Assembly: GCA_003508835.1 (NCBI GenBank)
Contig: PUFA01000034.1
Location: 7,714,501-7,778,500 of the forward strand
DNA length: 64,000 nt
DNA from: Eonycteris spelaea
Lineage: Eukaryota; Chordata; Mammalia; Chiroptera; Pteropodidae
Direction: 5' to 3'
A model generated the notes under the pieces. That model was given only the letters and a program-made list of their open reading frames with translations. It was not told the DNA's origin and searched no databases. The translations under genes and the position numbers were made by a program. Shown in pieces: positions 1-11,879 of this stretch; position 1 is the stretch's first letter; every line of letters begins with the position of its first letter.

Positions 1-930
1 TGCGTTATAGACCCCTAGTCAAATGACTATTCTGCCCTGTGAATGCATTTCATGGGCTGGCATGTGAATTGCTGCTGTGAATAGGAGGTCTGCCTCAGTC
101 TACCACAATGGCAGTGGAGTCGGGGAATGGAAGGGGTCATGGGAACGCTATTTAAAGACTGCCAACCAGCCAAACTGCATAAAACCACATACCAATGCCT
201 TCACAAAGATTCCATCCAAACTCAAATAGTCCCTCATTTGCATTTTTCACACCTGTAGAGAATCGACCACAGGGCCAATTTGTAAGGAGACCCCCATTCT
301 TTGAAGAACTAAATGAGCAGGCATTTCTTAGTTCTCCTTCTACTGACAGAGTAACTTCTATTTAATTTTTAAATATATTCAGAGAAAATTACTATTCATT
401 CCTTCCTTTTCCAAACCTGCCCTGATAGTACAAGGAACAAAGAATGCTCTTTCTTCTAATACAATGGCACTAGTCAAAATAGCACAGTTTATTTTGAACA
501 GTCTCTAGCATAAACTAATAAGAGAACAAAAAGTCATAGTTCATTTATTCTCCTCTATGGAATAAGACTTTCCCATCACCACACAAATCACAACTTTCAG
601 TGAGACTTTTTATCCTTAGGTAAATCCAAGGACGCCTTGCCACTTAAAATAACGGACGCAATAAATAATATTTTTGAAAACAAAATTGTTTTTGCTGCTG
701 TAAGCGATGCAGCTACCTAAAAAGCAGGACCTTTCCAGATGGGACACAATGAGATCATTGTTGTCAAGCTTAGGACCGAAAACTATTTTGCTAAAATATT
801 ACCAGTAGGAAAATTTCCTTATACGACATTACATAGTAAGGGATTACAAAAATATTTTCACATAAAGCATCTTGTCTCCTCACATTCATTACCAGTCACT
901 TAATATCTGCTCTGATTCATTCTCTACCCA
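1..930. other. Unclassified AT-rich unique sequence
   Basis: No coding region, recognisable repeat or RNA gene was found here. The sequence is AT-rich, with stop codons in all frames at normal density. It could hold diverged repeats too old to recognise by eye. Confidence 0.5.
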
Positions 931-934
931 AAGC

Positions 935-1190
935 TCAAAAGATCTTTTAAAACTTAATGATGTCAAATAAAAGCCATGCTCCTCCACGCGGTTTCTAGGC
1001 CTTTCATAATCTGGCTGAGTTTTTTGTGGGGCTCTTACATTCTCATGTATTTATTCAGTTGTCTCCTTTATTAAGTCATGAAACATACCTGTCTGCAGTG
1101 CCCAGTATAGTATGTTAGAAAGATGCTTAAAAATTAACTTGCTGTGTGTGTAAAGCAATGAATGAAGGAATGAATGAACGGGTGAATTGC
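935..1190 (+). repeat. L2 LINE fragment (3' region)
   Basis: The order of short matches fits the L2 3' region: a 'gatctttttaaaa'-like stretch near 945, 'taggcctttcataatctggc' near 997, and then a GAAT-type tail at about 1157-1185. L2 tails normally end in TGAA/GAAT repeats, which fixes the plus orientation. The middle is heavily diverged, so this is a relic with no coding capacity. Confidence 0.5.
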
Positions 1191-1940
1191 TTCAAGCTCA
1201 AAAAGAATCACAGGAATACATGCTCACAGGGGTTCTAGCTGGTCGTAGGAAATCTTTCCCAACTATTGTACCACTGAGTTAAGAACTTCAAATATGTGCT
1301 CACTTTGCGCTAAGCTACTGCTAGATATCCTGTAGGCCTGGATTTAAAAACACCGAATGACAAGAGATAAATGACGCCTCAGGAGCGTAGGTATGTTTAC
1401 TGGCACTTGCTACATGTCTTGACCGAATCCCTCCTTTTGGCCAGCCAATGAGATGGAGGAAGTGGGGAGAAGGATGTTGCCCCTCCATGGATGAAACTGT
1501 CAACCAACAATATGTATTGATCTTTCTGATTAGGCTGATGGATACTCCAGAAACCAGAGAAAACTAATTAAGAATTATAAGCCTGTTTTGACAATAAATG
1601 TTTCCAGCATTGTCACCATACAGGGATAGATGCTCACTTAATCTTCTGTTTTCAGTATGGCAGTCACACTGTGAACTTGGTACACCCAGTTCAGAGTCCT
1701 TTCAGTTCATCCTCTCCAGAGAATAAACCTCATTTTATATTAATGCCGGAATAGTCAACTGGACATAAGAGGTGAGGTGTGAAGAGTGTAGGGAGGTGAG
1801 GTGCGACAGAGGGAGCTCTCTTGGATAGTAAAAGTCTCTGAGGAGTTGACAATTTATCAGAGCACTGGATGAAGTGATGAGCTCTGTGACCTGGATATTT
1901 TGATCTCCACAGTGCAGATATGGCTCCACTATTCAGGGTT
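1191..1940. other. Unclassified non-coding stretch
   Basis: Nothing recognisable was found. Short minus-strand ORFs of 60-64 codons have no protein-like composition or splice context and are treated as chance. Confidence 0.45.
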
Positions 1941-1942
1941 CT

Positions 1943-2399
1943 TGTCTTAGCTCAGGCCGCCATAACTCAATATCACAGACTACTGGATTAAATAAGAGAT
2001 GTTTATTTTCTCACAGTTCTAGAGGGTGGAAGTCCATGATCAAGGTACCAACCAGCATATTCGGTTTCTGGTGAAAACTCATTTTCTTACCGTGTCCTCA
2101 AATGGCCTTTCCTCTGTGTGGTCACAGAGATAGATGGAGGGGTGAGAGAGAGATAGACAGACAGAGAGACACAGACAGGCAGAGAGATAGAGACAGTGAC
2201 AAAAAGAGAGAGACAGAAAGAGATGTCTCTAGTATCTCTTCTTCTAAGGATGTTGATCTTATCTCATCAGGCCCACTCTCATGACTCATTTAACATTAAT
2301 ATTACTTCCTTAGAAGCCCTGTCTTCCAATACAGCCACTCTGTGGGTTAGAGCTTCAACATATGAATTTTGAAGGGACACAAACATTCAGTTCATAACA
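1943..2399 (-). mobile_element. MLT1-type MaLR solo LTR
   Basis: Read on the minus strand, the element opens TGTTATGAACTGAATG and passes through 'aattcatatgttgaagc'. It closes with the MaLR 3' block 'gagaaaataaacatctc...gccgcc' and 'gagctaagaca'. Termini are TG...CA. The five bases outside each end are gttct and gtcct, a 4/5 match to the expected 5-bp duplication. An internal GA/GACA-rich expansion lies at 2134-2222. This is a solo LTR without internal sequence, and the diverged TSD indicates an old insertion. Confidence 0.8.
2134..2222. repeat. GA/GACA-rich simple repeat inside the LTR
   Basis: Irregular runs of gagaga, gacaga and agagagaca units occupy the middle of the MLT1 LTR. MLT1 consensus sequences are GA-rich at this point, so this is probably an expansion of the element's own sequence rather than a separate insertion. 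Confidence 0.8.
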
Positions 2400-3415
2400 G
2401 TCCTACATATAGGAAGTGGCAGAAATTGAATCATAACCCAAAGCCACTTAGCTGCAAAGCTAACTCGCTGTCCATCATGACATAGGACAAGATGCTCTTA
2501 GGACGAAGTAGGGCCATGAATAGGAAAATGCTTTGTAACCACTAATGCACTACACAAACGTAAAATTATATTTTTACTACTTCTAAGAATATTGCTGTTT
2601 CTTACAAAATAAACATCTTTTGAAGCACTTGAGTTTCACTCCAATGTGACCTATTGGTGTGGTAAATAACTGAAGAAATAAGAGCAAAAGAAACAACATA
2701 ACAGTAAATAGATGGAGCCCACAGGATGTGAAGGGTCCAAACATAGCAACTCTGACATAACTTATTAGATTGCTTTTTAATTTCAGAATGCTGACTGGCA
2801 ACCAAAAGTCATTGCAATGTTGGCTTCTTCCTTCTCTATGCATTTTTTCTCCTCCATTTTAAACATAATTTTCTGTATTCCTACACAAGGCACTGGCCAA
2901 TGAGAAGCAAAATGATAATACTCAAAGGGGATACAGAGCAACCTCCATCTTTCATTAAAGAAAGTGTTAACGCTGGCATTAGAAAGGCTGTTGAAGCCAT
3001 TACCTCCAACTAGTAGCAGACATATATTACCGAAGTGACACCACCCTCCTAGGGGCAAAAGTTAACACTGGGGGAGAGCTTAGTAACATGGGCCAATAGG
3101 ATGTGACCCTCTTGGAGGAAGAAGGAACATCTTTTCAAAAATAAGAAGGTTCTGATGCAGACATCGTTGTCTGTTTCATGCTATTAGAATAAATGAGTCC
3201 AAAGCAGAAACATCACGCTAGGCAAGACTCTAAGTGAAAATGGAAATTTTTCAGTCCCATTTCATTAATAATTAATAGTAACCAAAGTTGAACAAAGCCA
3301 CAATACACAAATTTCTCCTTACCTGTAAAATAGAATAGGCAGTATAAAACCAGACACGTTTCTGGCAAACTGCCTTCCTAAAGCAGAAACGTTTTTCAGC
3401 AGGTCACTTTTTTTT
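2400..3415. other. Unclassified non-coding stretch
   Basis: No repeat family was recognised. Minus-strand ORFs of 67-91 codons at 2583-3058 overlap in different frames, are hydrophobic and low-complexity, and lack flanking splice signals, so I do not call them genes. Confidence 0.4.
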
Positions 3416-3417
3416 GC

Positions 3418-3812
3418 TATTTCTATTACAGCGTTCCTCTCAGGAATAGAATCTATGAGTAATGGCCTCCTGGAAAGACACAGCATTCTCCTGACTCCGT
3501 GTGAATAATCTTCGCAGAGCTGTTCATGAGGGTGGATGATCCCAAGATCATCATCGTGTGGTCACAAGGAAGAATGTCAGTGCTTACAGACTGTTTTCGG
3601 TTTTTTCTGACCCAACATACCTGAGAGGTCAAATATTACAGTCTGTATTGGTCATAGAGGCCGTGTCCTTGAAATTGCTCCTAGTGAGGGAACTGCGGGC
3701 AGAACATTTATTTCAAGGACAAGAGAGTGGGTAAGGAGCCTTGATGACCCAAGTCCAGCTCATGAGTCAGTGGGCAGTCACATCCTCTTAATGACCTTCT
3801 CCAACAGCTTAA
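3418..3812 (-). mobile_element. LTR16-like ERVL LTR, copy 1
   Basis: Plus-strand landmarks in order are 'ctctcaggaatagaatctat' (3438), 'cttcgcagagctgttcatga' (3510), 'tcatcatcgtgtggtcaca' (3550), 'cccaacatacctgagaggtc' (3612), 'ttcaaggacaagagag' (3712) and 'gaccttctccaaca' (3793). Read in reverse, this order fits an LTR16-type ERVL LTR. A second, shorter copy of the same family is at 51500-51690, which independently supports a dispersed repeat. The subfamily name is from memory. Confidence 0.6.
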
Positions 3813-4191
3813 AAACACAAGCACACCCTAACGCACACAGACAGCCAAAGTTGTGAATCACTATTTAGAGAAAAAATGTTTTCTTTAAAAAAGTAAAATG
3901 CTTCCAAAATATCAGATCAATCAGGGAATGCAAGAATCAGTTGGAGAGGCTTAAATTGTCTGGTCTTCCTGTAGGATTTTGAAGGATCAGGGAAGTGGGA
4001 GGAGAGGGGGCAAGCTGTACAGTCAGCAAAGAGGAAGAGCCTGCCAAAGGGACCAGCCTGGCCAGCACCGAGGACTGCTGTTAACTGCAATCTTTTTCAG
4101 GCAATCTTTCAATAGGCTTCTAGTTGACTTGTCTATGAGTATGAACTCACAGATACACACGCATATCGTGTGGCCCAATATCAATAACATG

Positions 4192-4290
4192 CTCTAGAAC
4201 AGCACTGTCAAAGGATCCTCCTTGCATGATGGATGTGTTCTATATCTGCACTGCCCAATACAGCAGCCACTAGCCACATGCAGCTATGGA
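4192..4290. mobile_element. hAT-Charlie MITE fragment
   Basis: The terminus CAGCACTGTC begins at 4200, directly after ctctagaa (4192-4199), which matches the nTCTAGAn target preferred by Charlie-type hAT elements. The later 'agccactagccacatgcagct' (4262) belongs to the same 'tagccacatgtggctagtggctac' family. The far end is missing, with MLT1-like sequence following. The element ending at 8621 is a relative with the same terminal sequence and target. Confidence 0.6.
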
Positions 4291-4422
4291 TCTTATCTCA
4301 AGACCTTTACTTATATCAGCAAAGACCCCTTTTCCAAATAAGGCCATATTCACAGGCTTCGGGGACTGAGACACAGAAATATCTTTTTGGAAGCCACCAT
4401 TCAACCCATTCTAAGTTCCGCA
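4291..4422 (-). mobile_element. MLT1-type LTR fragment (5' part)
   Basis: The plus strand shows 'atctcaagacctttact', 'cccttttccaaataaggcca', 'tattcacaggcttcggggac' and 'ttcaacccattcta'. In reverse these are the conserved 5' third of MLT1 LTRs (rules: gaatggtgg, then cttatttggaaa). Only about 130 bp remain. Confidence 0.6.
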
Positions 4423-4429
4423 CTGGCCT

Positions 4430-4857
4430 GATGGCCATGACGGGACCCACACAGACCTCTCTTAAGAGAGCCTTTTGGGGCCTGAAGCCCAGCCAAGCGG
4501 CTACACCTCCATATCTGATGCACAAACAGGCCAAACCCCATTTCCCTGAACTGCTCATCCATGCCGAGTCCAGTGAGGTCACCGGTGCTGGAGATTCCTG
4601 CTCAACATAGGCTTTCTCTAGGGAGGAATTTTTGCCTGGGGTCACCACAGTGGCCTGGCCTAGATGGTCTCAGTCTGATTGTGCTGTAGTCTGATGCTCT
4701 TCTTATCCAACACTTCCTTCCTTTTCTGCCTGACTCTCCCAGCTTATTTCTGCCCCCTACCCCTCTACCCTTAACAGGAACAGCTCCTAATAAACCTCTT
4801 GTACATCTAATTCTGTCCTGGCATCTGCCTCTTGGAAGGACAGAATTGGCACAGTCA
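4430..4857 (+). mobile_element. Probable ERVL-type LTR
   Basis: The 3' part has the R/U5 layout of ERVL-class LTRs: a pyrimidine-rich stretch (4700-4770), 'ctcctaataaacctcttgta' holding an AATAAA signal at about 4788, and then 'ggcatctgcctcttggaagga'. The 5' boundary is not resolved. ORFs of about 110-125 codons running through it on both strands have no retroviral or cellular match that I can see and are chance. Confidence 0.45.
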
Positions 4858-5450
4858 ACTTCTGGGAATGCGGTGCTGAACAAGATAAGCCCAGCCCACA
4901 GGACTGTAAAATACAGGAGTAGGGCCAGATACACAAGAGGGTATTATCATTTCGACAAGAGCCACAAGGAAACATGTGGAGTTTTGTGGGGGAATGTGCT
5001 GTGGTCTCCCGGGCTGGTGGGGGTTCAGCGTAGGCATTTCCGAGGGAGGTGCACTTAAGCTGCACCTGAAGGACAGGTAGGAGTATGCAGGTGAGGATAT
5101 GGGAAGGGTTCTCAGGCCAAAACCAGCAAGATGGGTAAAGACCACAAGCAAGAAGACAGATGAACTCAGGAAAAGGCAGAGGTAGACAGAGTCAGAGTAT
5201 ATTGTTAAATCTGATAATCATCTGATGACTGCAAAAAACAAAGAACGTTCTTCAAAAACCAAATTCTGAACCACAATAACAAATAAGAAGTGTCTAAGAG
5301 AAATTAAACAACGTTAGGTCTTGTAGTGGTCAAAAGGAGGAAAAAAATATTGCATCACTTTCGCATTATTAAGAAATATGAATGTTTAAAAATTAACAGT
5401 GTAGACTAGAAATACAATCGCTATGTTGATGTCAAAACAGCAGAATAACG
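4858..5450. other. Unclassified non-coding stretch
   Basis: No repeat could be assigned. The segment 5040-5180 is purine-rich, like many LTR remnants, but no terminus is visible. Several overlapping short ORFs are considered spurious. Confidence 0.4.
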
Positions 5451-5451
5451 G

Positions 5452-5695
5452 CAAACAAGTTTTGAACACCTGTTATATGCCAGCCACTGTTTCAAGCGCT
5501 TGATGTCATCCTCATAACCACCTCCTATGAAAAATACTTCTATTCATTATTTCTAACACATATGAGTCTAAGGCACAAAGAAATTAAATAACTAACCCAA
5601 TGTCATATTGCTGGGAAGTAATAGAGGCAGAACTCAAATCCAGAGGGTCTGCTTTCAGAGGCTGTGTTCTTTAACACCTGCACTGTATAAAGGGA
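5452..5695 (-). repeat. MIR SINE, nearly full length
   Basis: Reverse-oriented MIR landmarks in order are 'acacctgttatatgccagcc' (5466), 'cactgtttcaagcgctt' (5485), 'cctcataaccacctcctatg' (5510), 'gtctaaggcacaaagaaatt' (5566) and 'ggcagaactcaaatccagag' (5626). These mirror the MIR 3' tail, core and tRNA-related head. It is strongly diverged, as expected for a mammal-wide SINE. Confidence 0.75.
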
Positions 5696-6079
5696 ATTTT
5701 ATTAACGCATCTGATGATAGGGGTAGAGGAAGGAAAGGAAGCAAAGACAAAAGAATTGCAAATAGAGCATAAAATAGAAATAAATGTAAATATATCAATA
5801 ATAATGATAACTGTAAATGAAATTTAAAAGTCTATCATTTGGAAAAAATAAGCCAAAGTTCACATGGCGGCCTCCATAGCCCACATGAGTGGCTTCTCAT
5901 TACCTTTCGGACTCATTATTTTCTCCATTTTACTTTCCATTCAAACCACGATGAACTCCTTGTTGTCCTAAAACATAACAAGAATATAGTTCCATCGGTG
6001 CCTTTGTTTTTTTCTGTCCCAGGGCCCGAAATACTGTTTTCCCATCAGTTTTCTCCTTCCATCCCTCTGGTCATTGTCC

Positions 6080-6382
6080 GATGACATCTTTCCAAGCTGC
6101 TCTATTTTAAAATAAATATAAACTTGAACTCTCACTGACTTCACCTGTGTTCTGTGCCCCTTTTTTCTGATGCCTTATTTTTCCCCATAACCTTCTCACA
6201 TGATTTAGGTTTTGCTTATTAATTGTGTTTCTTTGCTATGTTCTGACTAGAATGTGTATTTCATAAAGTAGGAATTTCTGTATTTTGATCACTAGTAATT
6301 GTTGAGTGCATTTAACAGGGCTTGGCACACAATGAGAAATAAATAAACATTTATTGAATGAATGAATGAATGAATGAATGAG
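6080..6382 (+). repeat. L2 LINE 3' end with TGAA tail
   Basis: The L2 terminal block is visible: 'tgactagaatgtgtatttcataaagtagg', 'gcatttaacagggcttggca', 'caatgag' and 'aaataaacatttattgaatg', followed by about seven perfect TGAA units (6353-6382). L2 ends in this tetranucleotide, so orientation and 3' end are secure. The 5' limit is approximate. Confidence 0.8.
6353..6382 (+). repeat. (TGAA)n tail of L2
   Basis: Tandem TGAA units without interruption form the L2 3' terminus. Such a clean tetranucleotide is expected to vary in length between individuals. Confidence 0.85.
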
Positions 6383-6594
6383 GTAATAACAAGAGAAATT
6401 ATAAACTATTTACAGCTCGATAATGCAGTATTTTGTAATAGAAATAAGTGGAAGACTTCTACGGGTAAAAATGCAAAATGCTATTGAAGAATAAATGTTA
6501 TAATAAAGACTCAAAACAGTGAAGATGTCACTTCTTCCCAATTGACCCATAAATTCCAAGATGGATTTTTAGGAAACTAAAATTATTGGGGCTC

Positions 6595-6690
6595 AAGAGA
6601 GAGAAAAAAACTTGCTTATAGTTACACAGCTATTAAGTGACGAAGCTTGAATCAGACCCTACGGACGGGTTTTTCATTAACCATCGTGTG
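6595..6690 (-). repeat. MIR fragment
   Basis: The plus strand 'acttgcttatagttacacagctattaagtgac' and 'aagcttgaatcagaccct' is the reverse of the MIR head ('tgaccttgggcaagt', 'cacttactagctgtgtga'). Confidence 0.6.
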
Positions 6691-6699
6691 CCTTTCGCC

Positions 6700-8385
6700 C
6701 TCCCTCTGTCCTCACCTCTAAAACCCCTGCATGACCAACGCTAGACAGCACATAAACAATCAACCAGCAATCTTTAATTTTAAAACATGATGCTATTCAT
6801 TTAACATTTACTGAAAGGTTACTAGGCAACAAGCAGCTGGAGCTGAGTAGTTACTGAATGCATCTTCATTCATTTCTTCTACCTATCTCTCTGTGTTGAC
6901 ATTCGCTTAATATTTTCCACAATGCCTACATTTTATGAATGAGATTTAATGAATTAGTGATAAAGTATAAGTTTGAACTTGAGGACCCAGTATCTTCTCC
7001 TTGTCCATTATGTCAGTTCAAATGTTCTTGCAAGTCTCACAGAGTCCTTGAAATTTTTATTCTCATTGAAAACTCACCACGGGTCAGTGGTGGCCTATTA
7101 GACGGTGGATATTCCTTCCCGTATCTGTCTCCATGAAAGCTTCTTCATGCACATAAAGCTAGCCAAGCCAAGATCACCTCACCTTCAGCTGCACAGAGAA
7201 GTGGCTAATCCCTTTAATGTGGGGTGACCCAGGCCACCTTTAAACATCCCTCTCACGGTCTTATCAGCATTTCATGGATGCTGTGCCTATCAGAAACTTC
7301 ACATCTCTCCTTCCTTTCCATATGACTGTTCTGCCACTGTGTGGTACTCAAATGTCAAAACAACGGCAAGATGGCAGATTGTCAAATCTGCTCCTGAATC
7401 TGGGCTCATTGCTACACCAGATGCGTCTGGTCACCTGGGAAATCATTCTGACAATACTTACATATCAAGTTCAAGGTCAAAGTAAATTCTTAGCAAATGC
7501 CACAAAAATAGTTTCTCAGTAGTTGTTTAAATAATTTATAACAGCAGGATGTATGCCTGCTTGAAAAGTGAGACAAAAGAAGATTTCATGTAAGTGACAT
7601 TTTTCTATTATGCCTTAGAGGGTAAGGCAGTTGGGTATCTCCACCCAGAAGGACACGTGGTCAAGTGATGATAATACAGTCCAAATCCCTAAGTTCTAAT
7701 CTGACCTTACTCATCAAAGTTCTAACAAATAAGGAAGCCATATGTCAACCCTACACACCACATTCCAGCTAGACATGATTTTACATCCAAGAAAAGGACA
7801 TTCTGTGTCATCATTTATTTGAGAAACATCAAAGAAAAGCGCTTGGTGCCAACTCTCCATCATCTGGGAAGCAGACATCCTCATGCAACCTTCTTTTTTA
7901 AAACTTTACCTTCAGATGGGAAGACCCAAAAGCCTACTCTATTCCTACAGTGCCAATTCATTGTCAGAGGTTTACTAGCTGATATAGATGATGAGGGAAT
8001 TAGCTAAATGGATATCCAGGGGTAAACACTCTTTATCACAGGGACAACCAGGACCAGGGTCCTAAAGCAGGTCTACAGAATGGAGAAGACCAGTATGACT
8101 GGGGAAGAGCACAGTGGTGGAGCAAGGGGCGGGGTACAGATGAAAACAGAGTGGACCCAAAGCCGGAATCACATAAGACCTTGTGAATCCTGTGTCCACT
8201 GCCTTCTACTCCCACTGAGCTGGAGGGTCACTGGAGGTAGCTGTGTGGAGGGTTGAACAAAACCGAAGCACATTCCAGTATGTTTGGAACCGCTTGAGTG
8301 TGCAAACTCACTTTTTCGACTGTCTGTTTTATGAACGATAAACAGAGGTCAACTTTTTCCAATGAGAATTTAGTGTCTGAATTGT
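6700..8385. other. Unclassified non-coding stretch
   Basis: No repeat was firmly identified. Short plus-strand ORFs at 6939, 7274 and 7819 (62-82 codons) lack splice context and protein-like composition. A weak MIR/L2-like 'ttaacatttactgaaaggttacta' lies near 6802. Confidence 0.4.
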
Positions 8386-8394
8386 GATGGTTCT

Positions 8395-8621
8395 AGGTAT
8401 AAATAGGGCACCTGGATTTTAAAGACAGCATGAGAAAAACTCTGTAACTATCTCTTAGCAATTTCAGTATTTATTTTGCATATTGAAATGATAATATTCT
8501 GGATCTCCTGTGTTAAATAAAACATATTAAAATTAATTTGAACAATTTAATTTTAATGTGGCTACTGGAGAATTTGCAATTGCGCATGTGGCTTGCATTT
8601 CATTTCTGTTGGACAGTGCTG
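8395..8621. mobile_element. hAT-Charlie MITE, 3' half
   Basis: The segment resembles the AT-rich interior of the family ('aaattaatttgaacaatttaa' near 8531). It ends in 'atgtggctactggagaattt', 'cgcatgtggcttgcatttc' and the terminus 'ttggacagtgctg' at 8621. It is followed at once by ctctagaa (8622-8629), the palindromic hAT target. The fragment at 4200 begins with the complementary terminus after the same octamer. The 5' end was not located. Confidence 0.6.
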
Positions 8622-8804
8622 CTCTAGAACAATTGTTGGAAAAGTTTAATACACATAAGAATAACCAAGGGAGAGTCTTACAATGCAATTTACCAGTCTG
8701 CTGCAAGAGAGTCTATAATAAGTCTAATTTCAGGCGTTAAGACCTGCATTTTGAGTAAACACTCCCAGGTGATGCCAGGGGATCACAAGACCCCTGCTCT
8801 AGAA
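8622..8804. mobile_element. MER5-like hAT MITE with perfect 8-bp TSD
   Basis: A 167-bp block (8630-8796) is bracketed by identical octamers ctctagaa at 8622-8629 and 8797-8804, the size and sequence expected of a hAT target duplication. Inside, 'ttaatacacataagaataacc', 'taagacctgcattttgagta' and 'actcccaggtgatgccaggg' follow the order of MER5-type elements. The left octamer is also the one abutting the neighbouring hAT element that ends at 8621, so the target was apparently used twice. Confidence 0.65.
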
Positions 8805-10585
8805 ATAGGGCCCACAGTCTCGGTTTTTCTAGTTCAAGGTAAAGGCCCAAAACTCCATCAGAGTCGTAATAGCTGTTCTACATGCCAACAACTTCCTGCT
8901 CTGCCGTCCTTCAGGCTGGACCCGGAGACCAGTTTCTTGCCTAGACTATTACTTGTCAGCTGTTACAATGATCTTTAGATACTATTTGACTCACCAGATT
9001 GGACTTCCCAGAGAATGTCATTGGACTTGTTCCCCATGACCCCCACTCACACTCCTCCTCATCAGAGGAACCAAGACCTTGTCGAATCCACTGAACATGT
9101 CTGTTCCCAAAGCAGGACTCTCTGAGCCAGACTATTTCATGGTATAAGACATTCACATCCTTAAAAATAAATCACAAATACTATAAAACCATCCTAGCAT
9201 TTCTACTTTCATTCAGACATTAAATTTTAAAGTTACTATGACAACTATTAAAGTCCAAAATTAGTTTCATAAGGAAAAATTTTAGTTCTCACCAGCCAGC
9301 TGACTCAGTCACCATTTGACTTAATCAAAACTAAAAAAAGTCCCAAGGAAATGTAATATTAGTTCATTTTAATAAATGTCTTTCATATCTATTTTATTTT
9401 TATTGCTTTGTTTTTTCATTTTTGGAAGACTTTCATGGATTTATAGTATTTTTTAGAATTCAGACAGCATACAGAAGTAAATAAAAATTATTAAAAATCT
9501 TACCACATAGAGACAGGAATTGTTTTCCTTTGGGGGATTTCTTTGTAATTCTTTTCACAGAATTTATCCTATATTAGTTAGATATACCTGTTTTTACTCA
9601 ACATTTTAGGAATATATAACTATTCTATTTCTTTAAAATATATAGTCTTCTCACCAGATGCATATACTCCACTGTGTTTTCCATATCAGTAAAACACTAG
9701 ATGTTCTTCATTATAAACTTTACAAACTTTTAAAAAGGTAATTCTAAAGTTTTTTCTCCTGGGGGCCTATCATCAGTGGGATACTTTTCATTTTTTTTCT
9801 ACTTAGTTATTAATTGTATTTTGGAAAGATATTGAAGTTTAAATGTTTATTTTTTTAACATAAGGGTAGATTGCAGAGTGAAATTTTTTATTCATTTTCT
9901 TGAGCTTTCTAGATATATAAACAAATTGTAAATAATGATGTCTTGTCATCCAACAGTTACACAAGTTATTTTATTTCCTGCTTTGTTGACTAAATATGAT
10001 TTCAAGAATGATTCCTACTGCCTACTTTTGTGGAATATTTCCCACAAAACACTTTACAGAAGCTATGGCAGGTTACTCCAGGCTGGTTGGCTTCCTTCAG
10101 GCGAATGCATTTAGAACTAGCAACAAATGAAAACCTGTTCCAAGGAGAGTGCTCACGATGAACTCAAAGCCCTTGAACCCACATTAGATGATGAACAGTC
10201 AAAACAATTGGGAGAGTAGACATGATGGAACAAGAGTTTTATTAAAACAGGAATTAGACATGTTACATAACCTCTCCACAGAGAAGCACTAGGAATAAGC
10301 AACCTGGGGCCAATTTTTGGTCAATGCAAATAATTTTAATTAAAAAGTAAGTGGTCTACCTCAGTAGAAAGGGAACTTTCTATAGGGGAAATATTCAAAG
10401 ACAGTGTCAATAATCCATTACAGAGATGTTGTAGGTCGGACTTGAACTTCTGATAGGTGGTTAGATTGGGTGACCTTCAAGATCTATCTTACTGCATATT
10501 CTATATTTCCACAATCCCATTCTATAGCCTCTGGAATGCCTGACACATATGAGATGATTAAATTCATTTAAATACAAATGGAAGT
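8805..10585. other. Unclassified AT-rich stretch
   Basis: No element could be assigned. The portion 9300-9960 is very AT-rich, with runs of T and A, and could be a decayed L1. The minus-strand ORF 8956-9156 lacks supporting features. Confidence 0.4.
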
Positions 10586-10587
10586 AG

Positions 10588-10868
10588 TACAGCTGACCCT
10601 TGAACAATGTGTAGGTTAGAGCATCAACCCCCATACATTTGAAAATATGCATATAATTTTGACAGCCCAGAAAACTTGGTTGCCTCTTGGTATCCACAGA
10701 TGCTCAAGTGCCCTATATAAATGGGGTAGATCAATGCATACAGTCAGCCCTTTACATCTGTGGGCTCCCAGCCATGGATTGAAAATAGTACTAGTATTTA
10801 TTGAAAAAAAATCTATGTGTAAGTGGATGCTTACAGTTCAAATCATATTGTTTAAGGATCAACTGTAT
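10588..10868. mobile_element. Tigger-like Tc1/mariner MITE
   Basis: The termini form inverted repeats: left 'acagctgacccttgaacaat' (from 10589) and right 'attgtttaaggatcaactgt' (to 10866), about 18 of 22 matching positions after reversal. Both ends lie beside TA dinucleotides, the Tc1/mariner target. The 'cagttgacccttgaacaac' terminus is typical of human Tigger-type elements. At about 280 bp it has no transposase coding capacity; ORFs crossing it are incidental. Confidence 0.75.
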
Positions 10869-10869
10869 A

Positions 10870-11870
10870 TCAAAGAAGCTTCATTATTTTTTAAACTAAC
10901 TTTTCAGTACGCACATCATATAATTAAATATATAAAATAAATTCATATGACTAAAAAAGAAGTAATAATTTCTCCAATCTTTTTTTCCACCTGCAGCCTT
11001 GGATTGATCAACAAATATTTATTAGGATACACAAAAATATCAATATGTAGAGAAAAAAAGAAGAAAATGTGCAGGGAAAATTATTATCATAAAATTTTTC
11101 TAACCATTTTTATCCTACTGCAGAAGAGTTGTGTGTTTAAACATTAATTGAATTTCCAAACAGATACTGCTATCAGAGCATATACTATTTAAGATTTGTA
11201 CTTTTCATTCCCAACAAAGCAACCTCTTCAGGAAATAGGTGATGAAAGCTGTTAACTGTTGTATGTCTTTCTCATTCAAGATTAATGTACAACCTGTATC
11301 TTCTTACATTCCTAAAATATCCTGGGCAGCCTCTGCCCAAGCAAACACTCTAAAACCAATTAACAGCAAAAATGCCTACAAGATAGAAACCTACTGAGAA
11401 GTGCTTGACCTTATCTTGAAGGATTTAGGAAAAATTTTCAACATCTTATTTAAATAATCTCACTGTGATTGTTAAGACCACCTATGATTACTGCTACCAT
11501 TAATCAACAGTTGTTAAAATTAATGATTTACCCAATAGTATAGAATTATAACATAGTTTACAGAGCAGATGAGACATAGTTCTTACATGCCAGTTTTGGT
11601 GTACTTGTGACAGCTGGTGATTCTACGCAACATTTGATCCCAGAAGCAGCAACAGAGGAAAAACTGAGTGGTTGGGAGGGTGACAAGTTCATGACAGAAA
11701 CAAGAAACTCTGTTCCTCACTGGATATTTTTGGAGTGTTCTCTTCAAACACAAAGCAATATCCTAAAACTGTGGATTGATATGAAATGCAAAATACAAAG
11801 AAAAGCTCTGTTCTGAAAAACAAAACCCAGAATTAATAAGTCATGGAAACCCTTTACCTCCCTTGACAGC
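10870..11870. other. Unclassified non-coding stretch
   Basis: AT-rich, with no recognised repeat. Two adjoining short ORFs at 10947-11147 and 11607-11816 were read and show no domain, signal or splice pattern. Confidence 0.4.
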
Positions 11871-11879
11871 CTAACTCCC

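Noticed and set aside
2102..2284. Charged Arg/Asp/Glu repeat protein ORF
   Set aside because: Translation of the GA/GACA simple repeat inside an MLT1 LTR.
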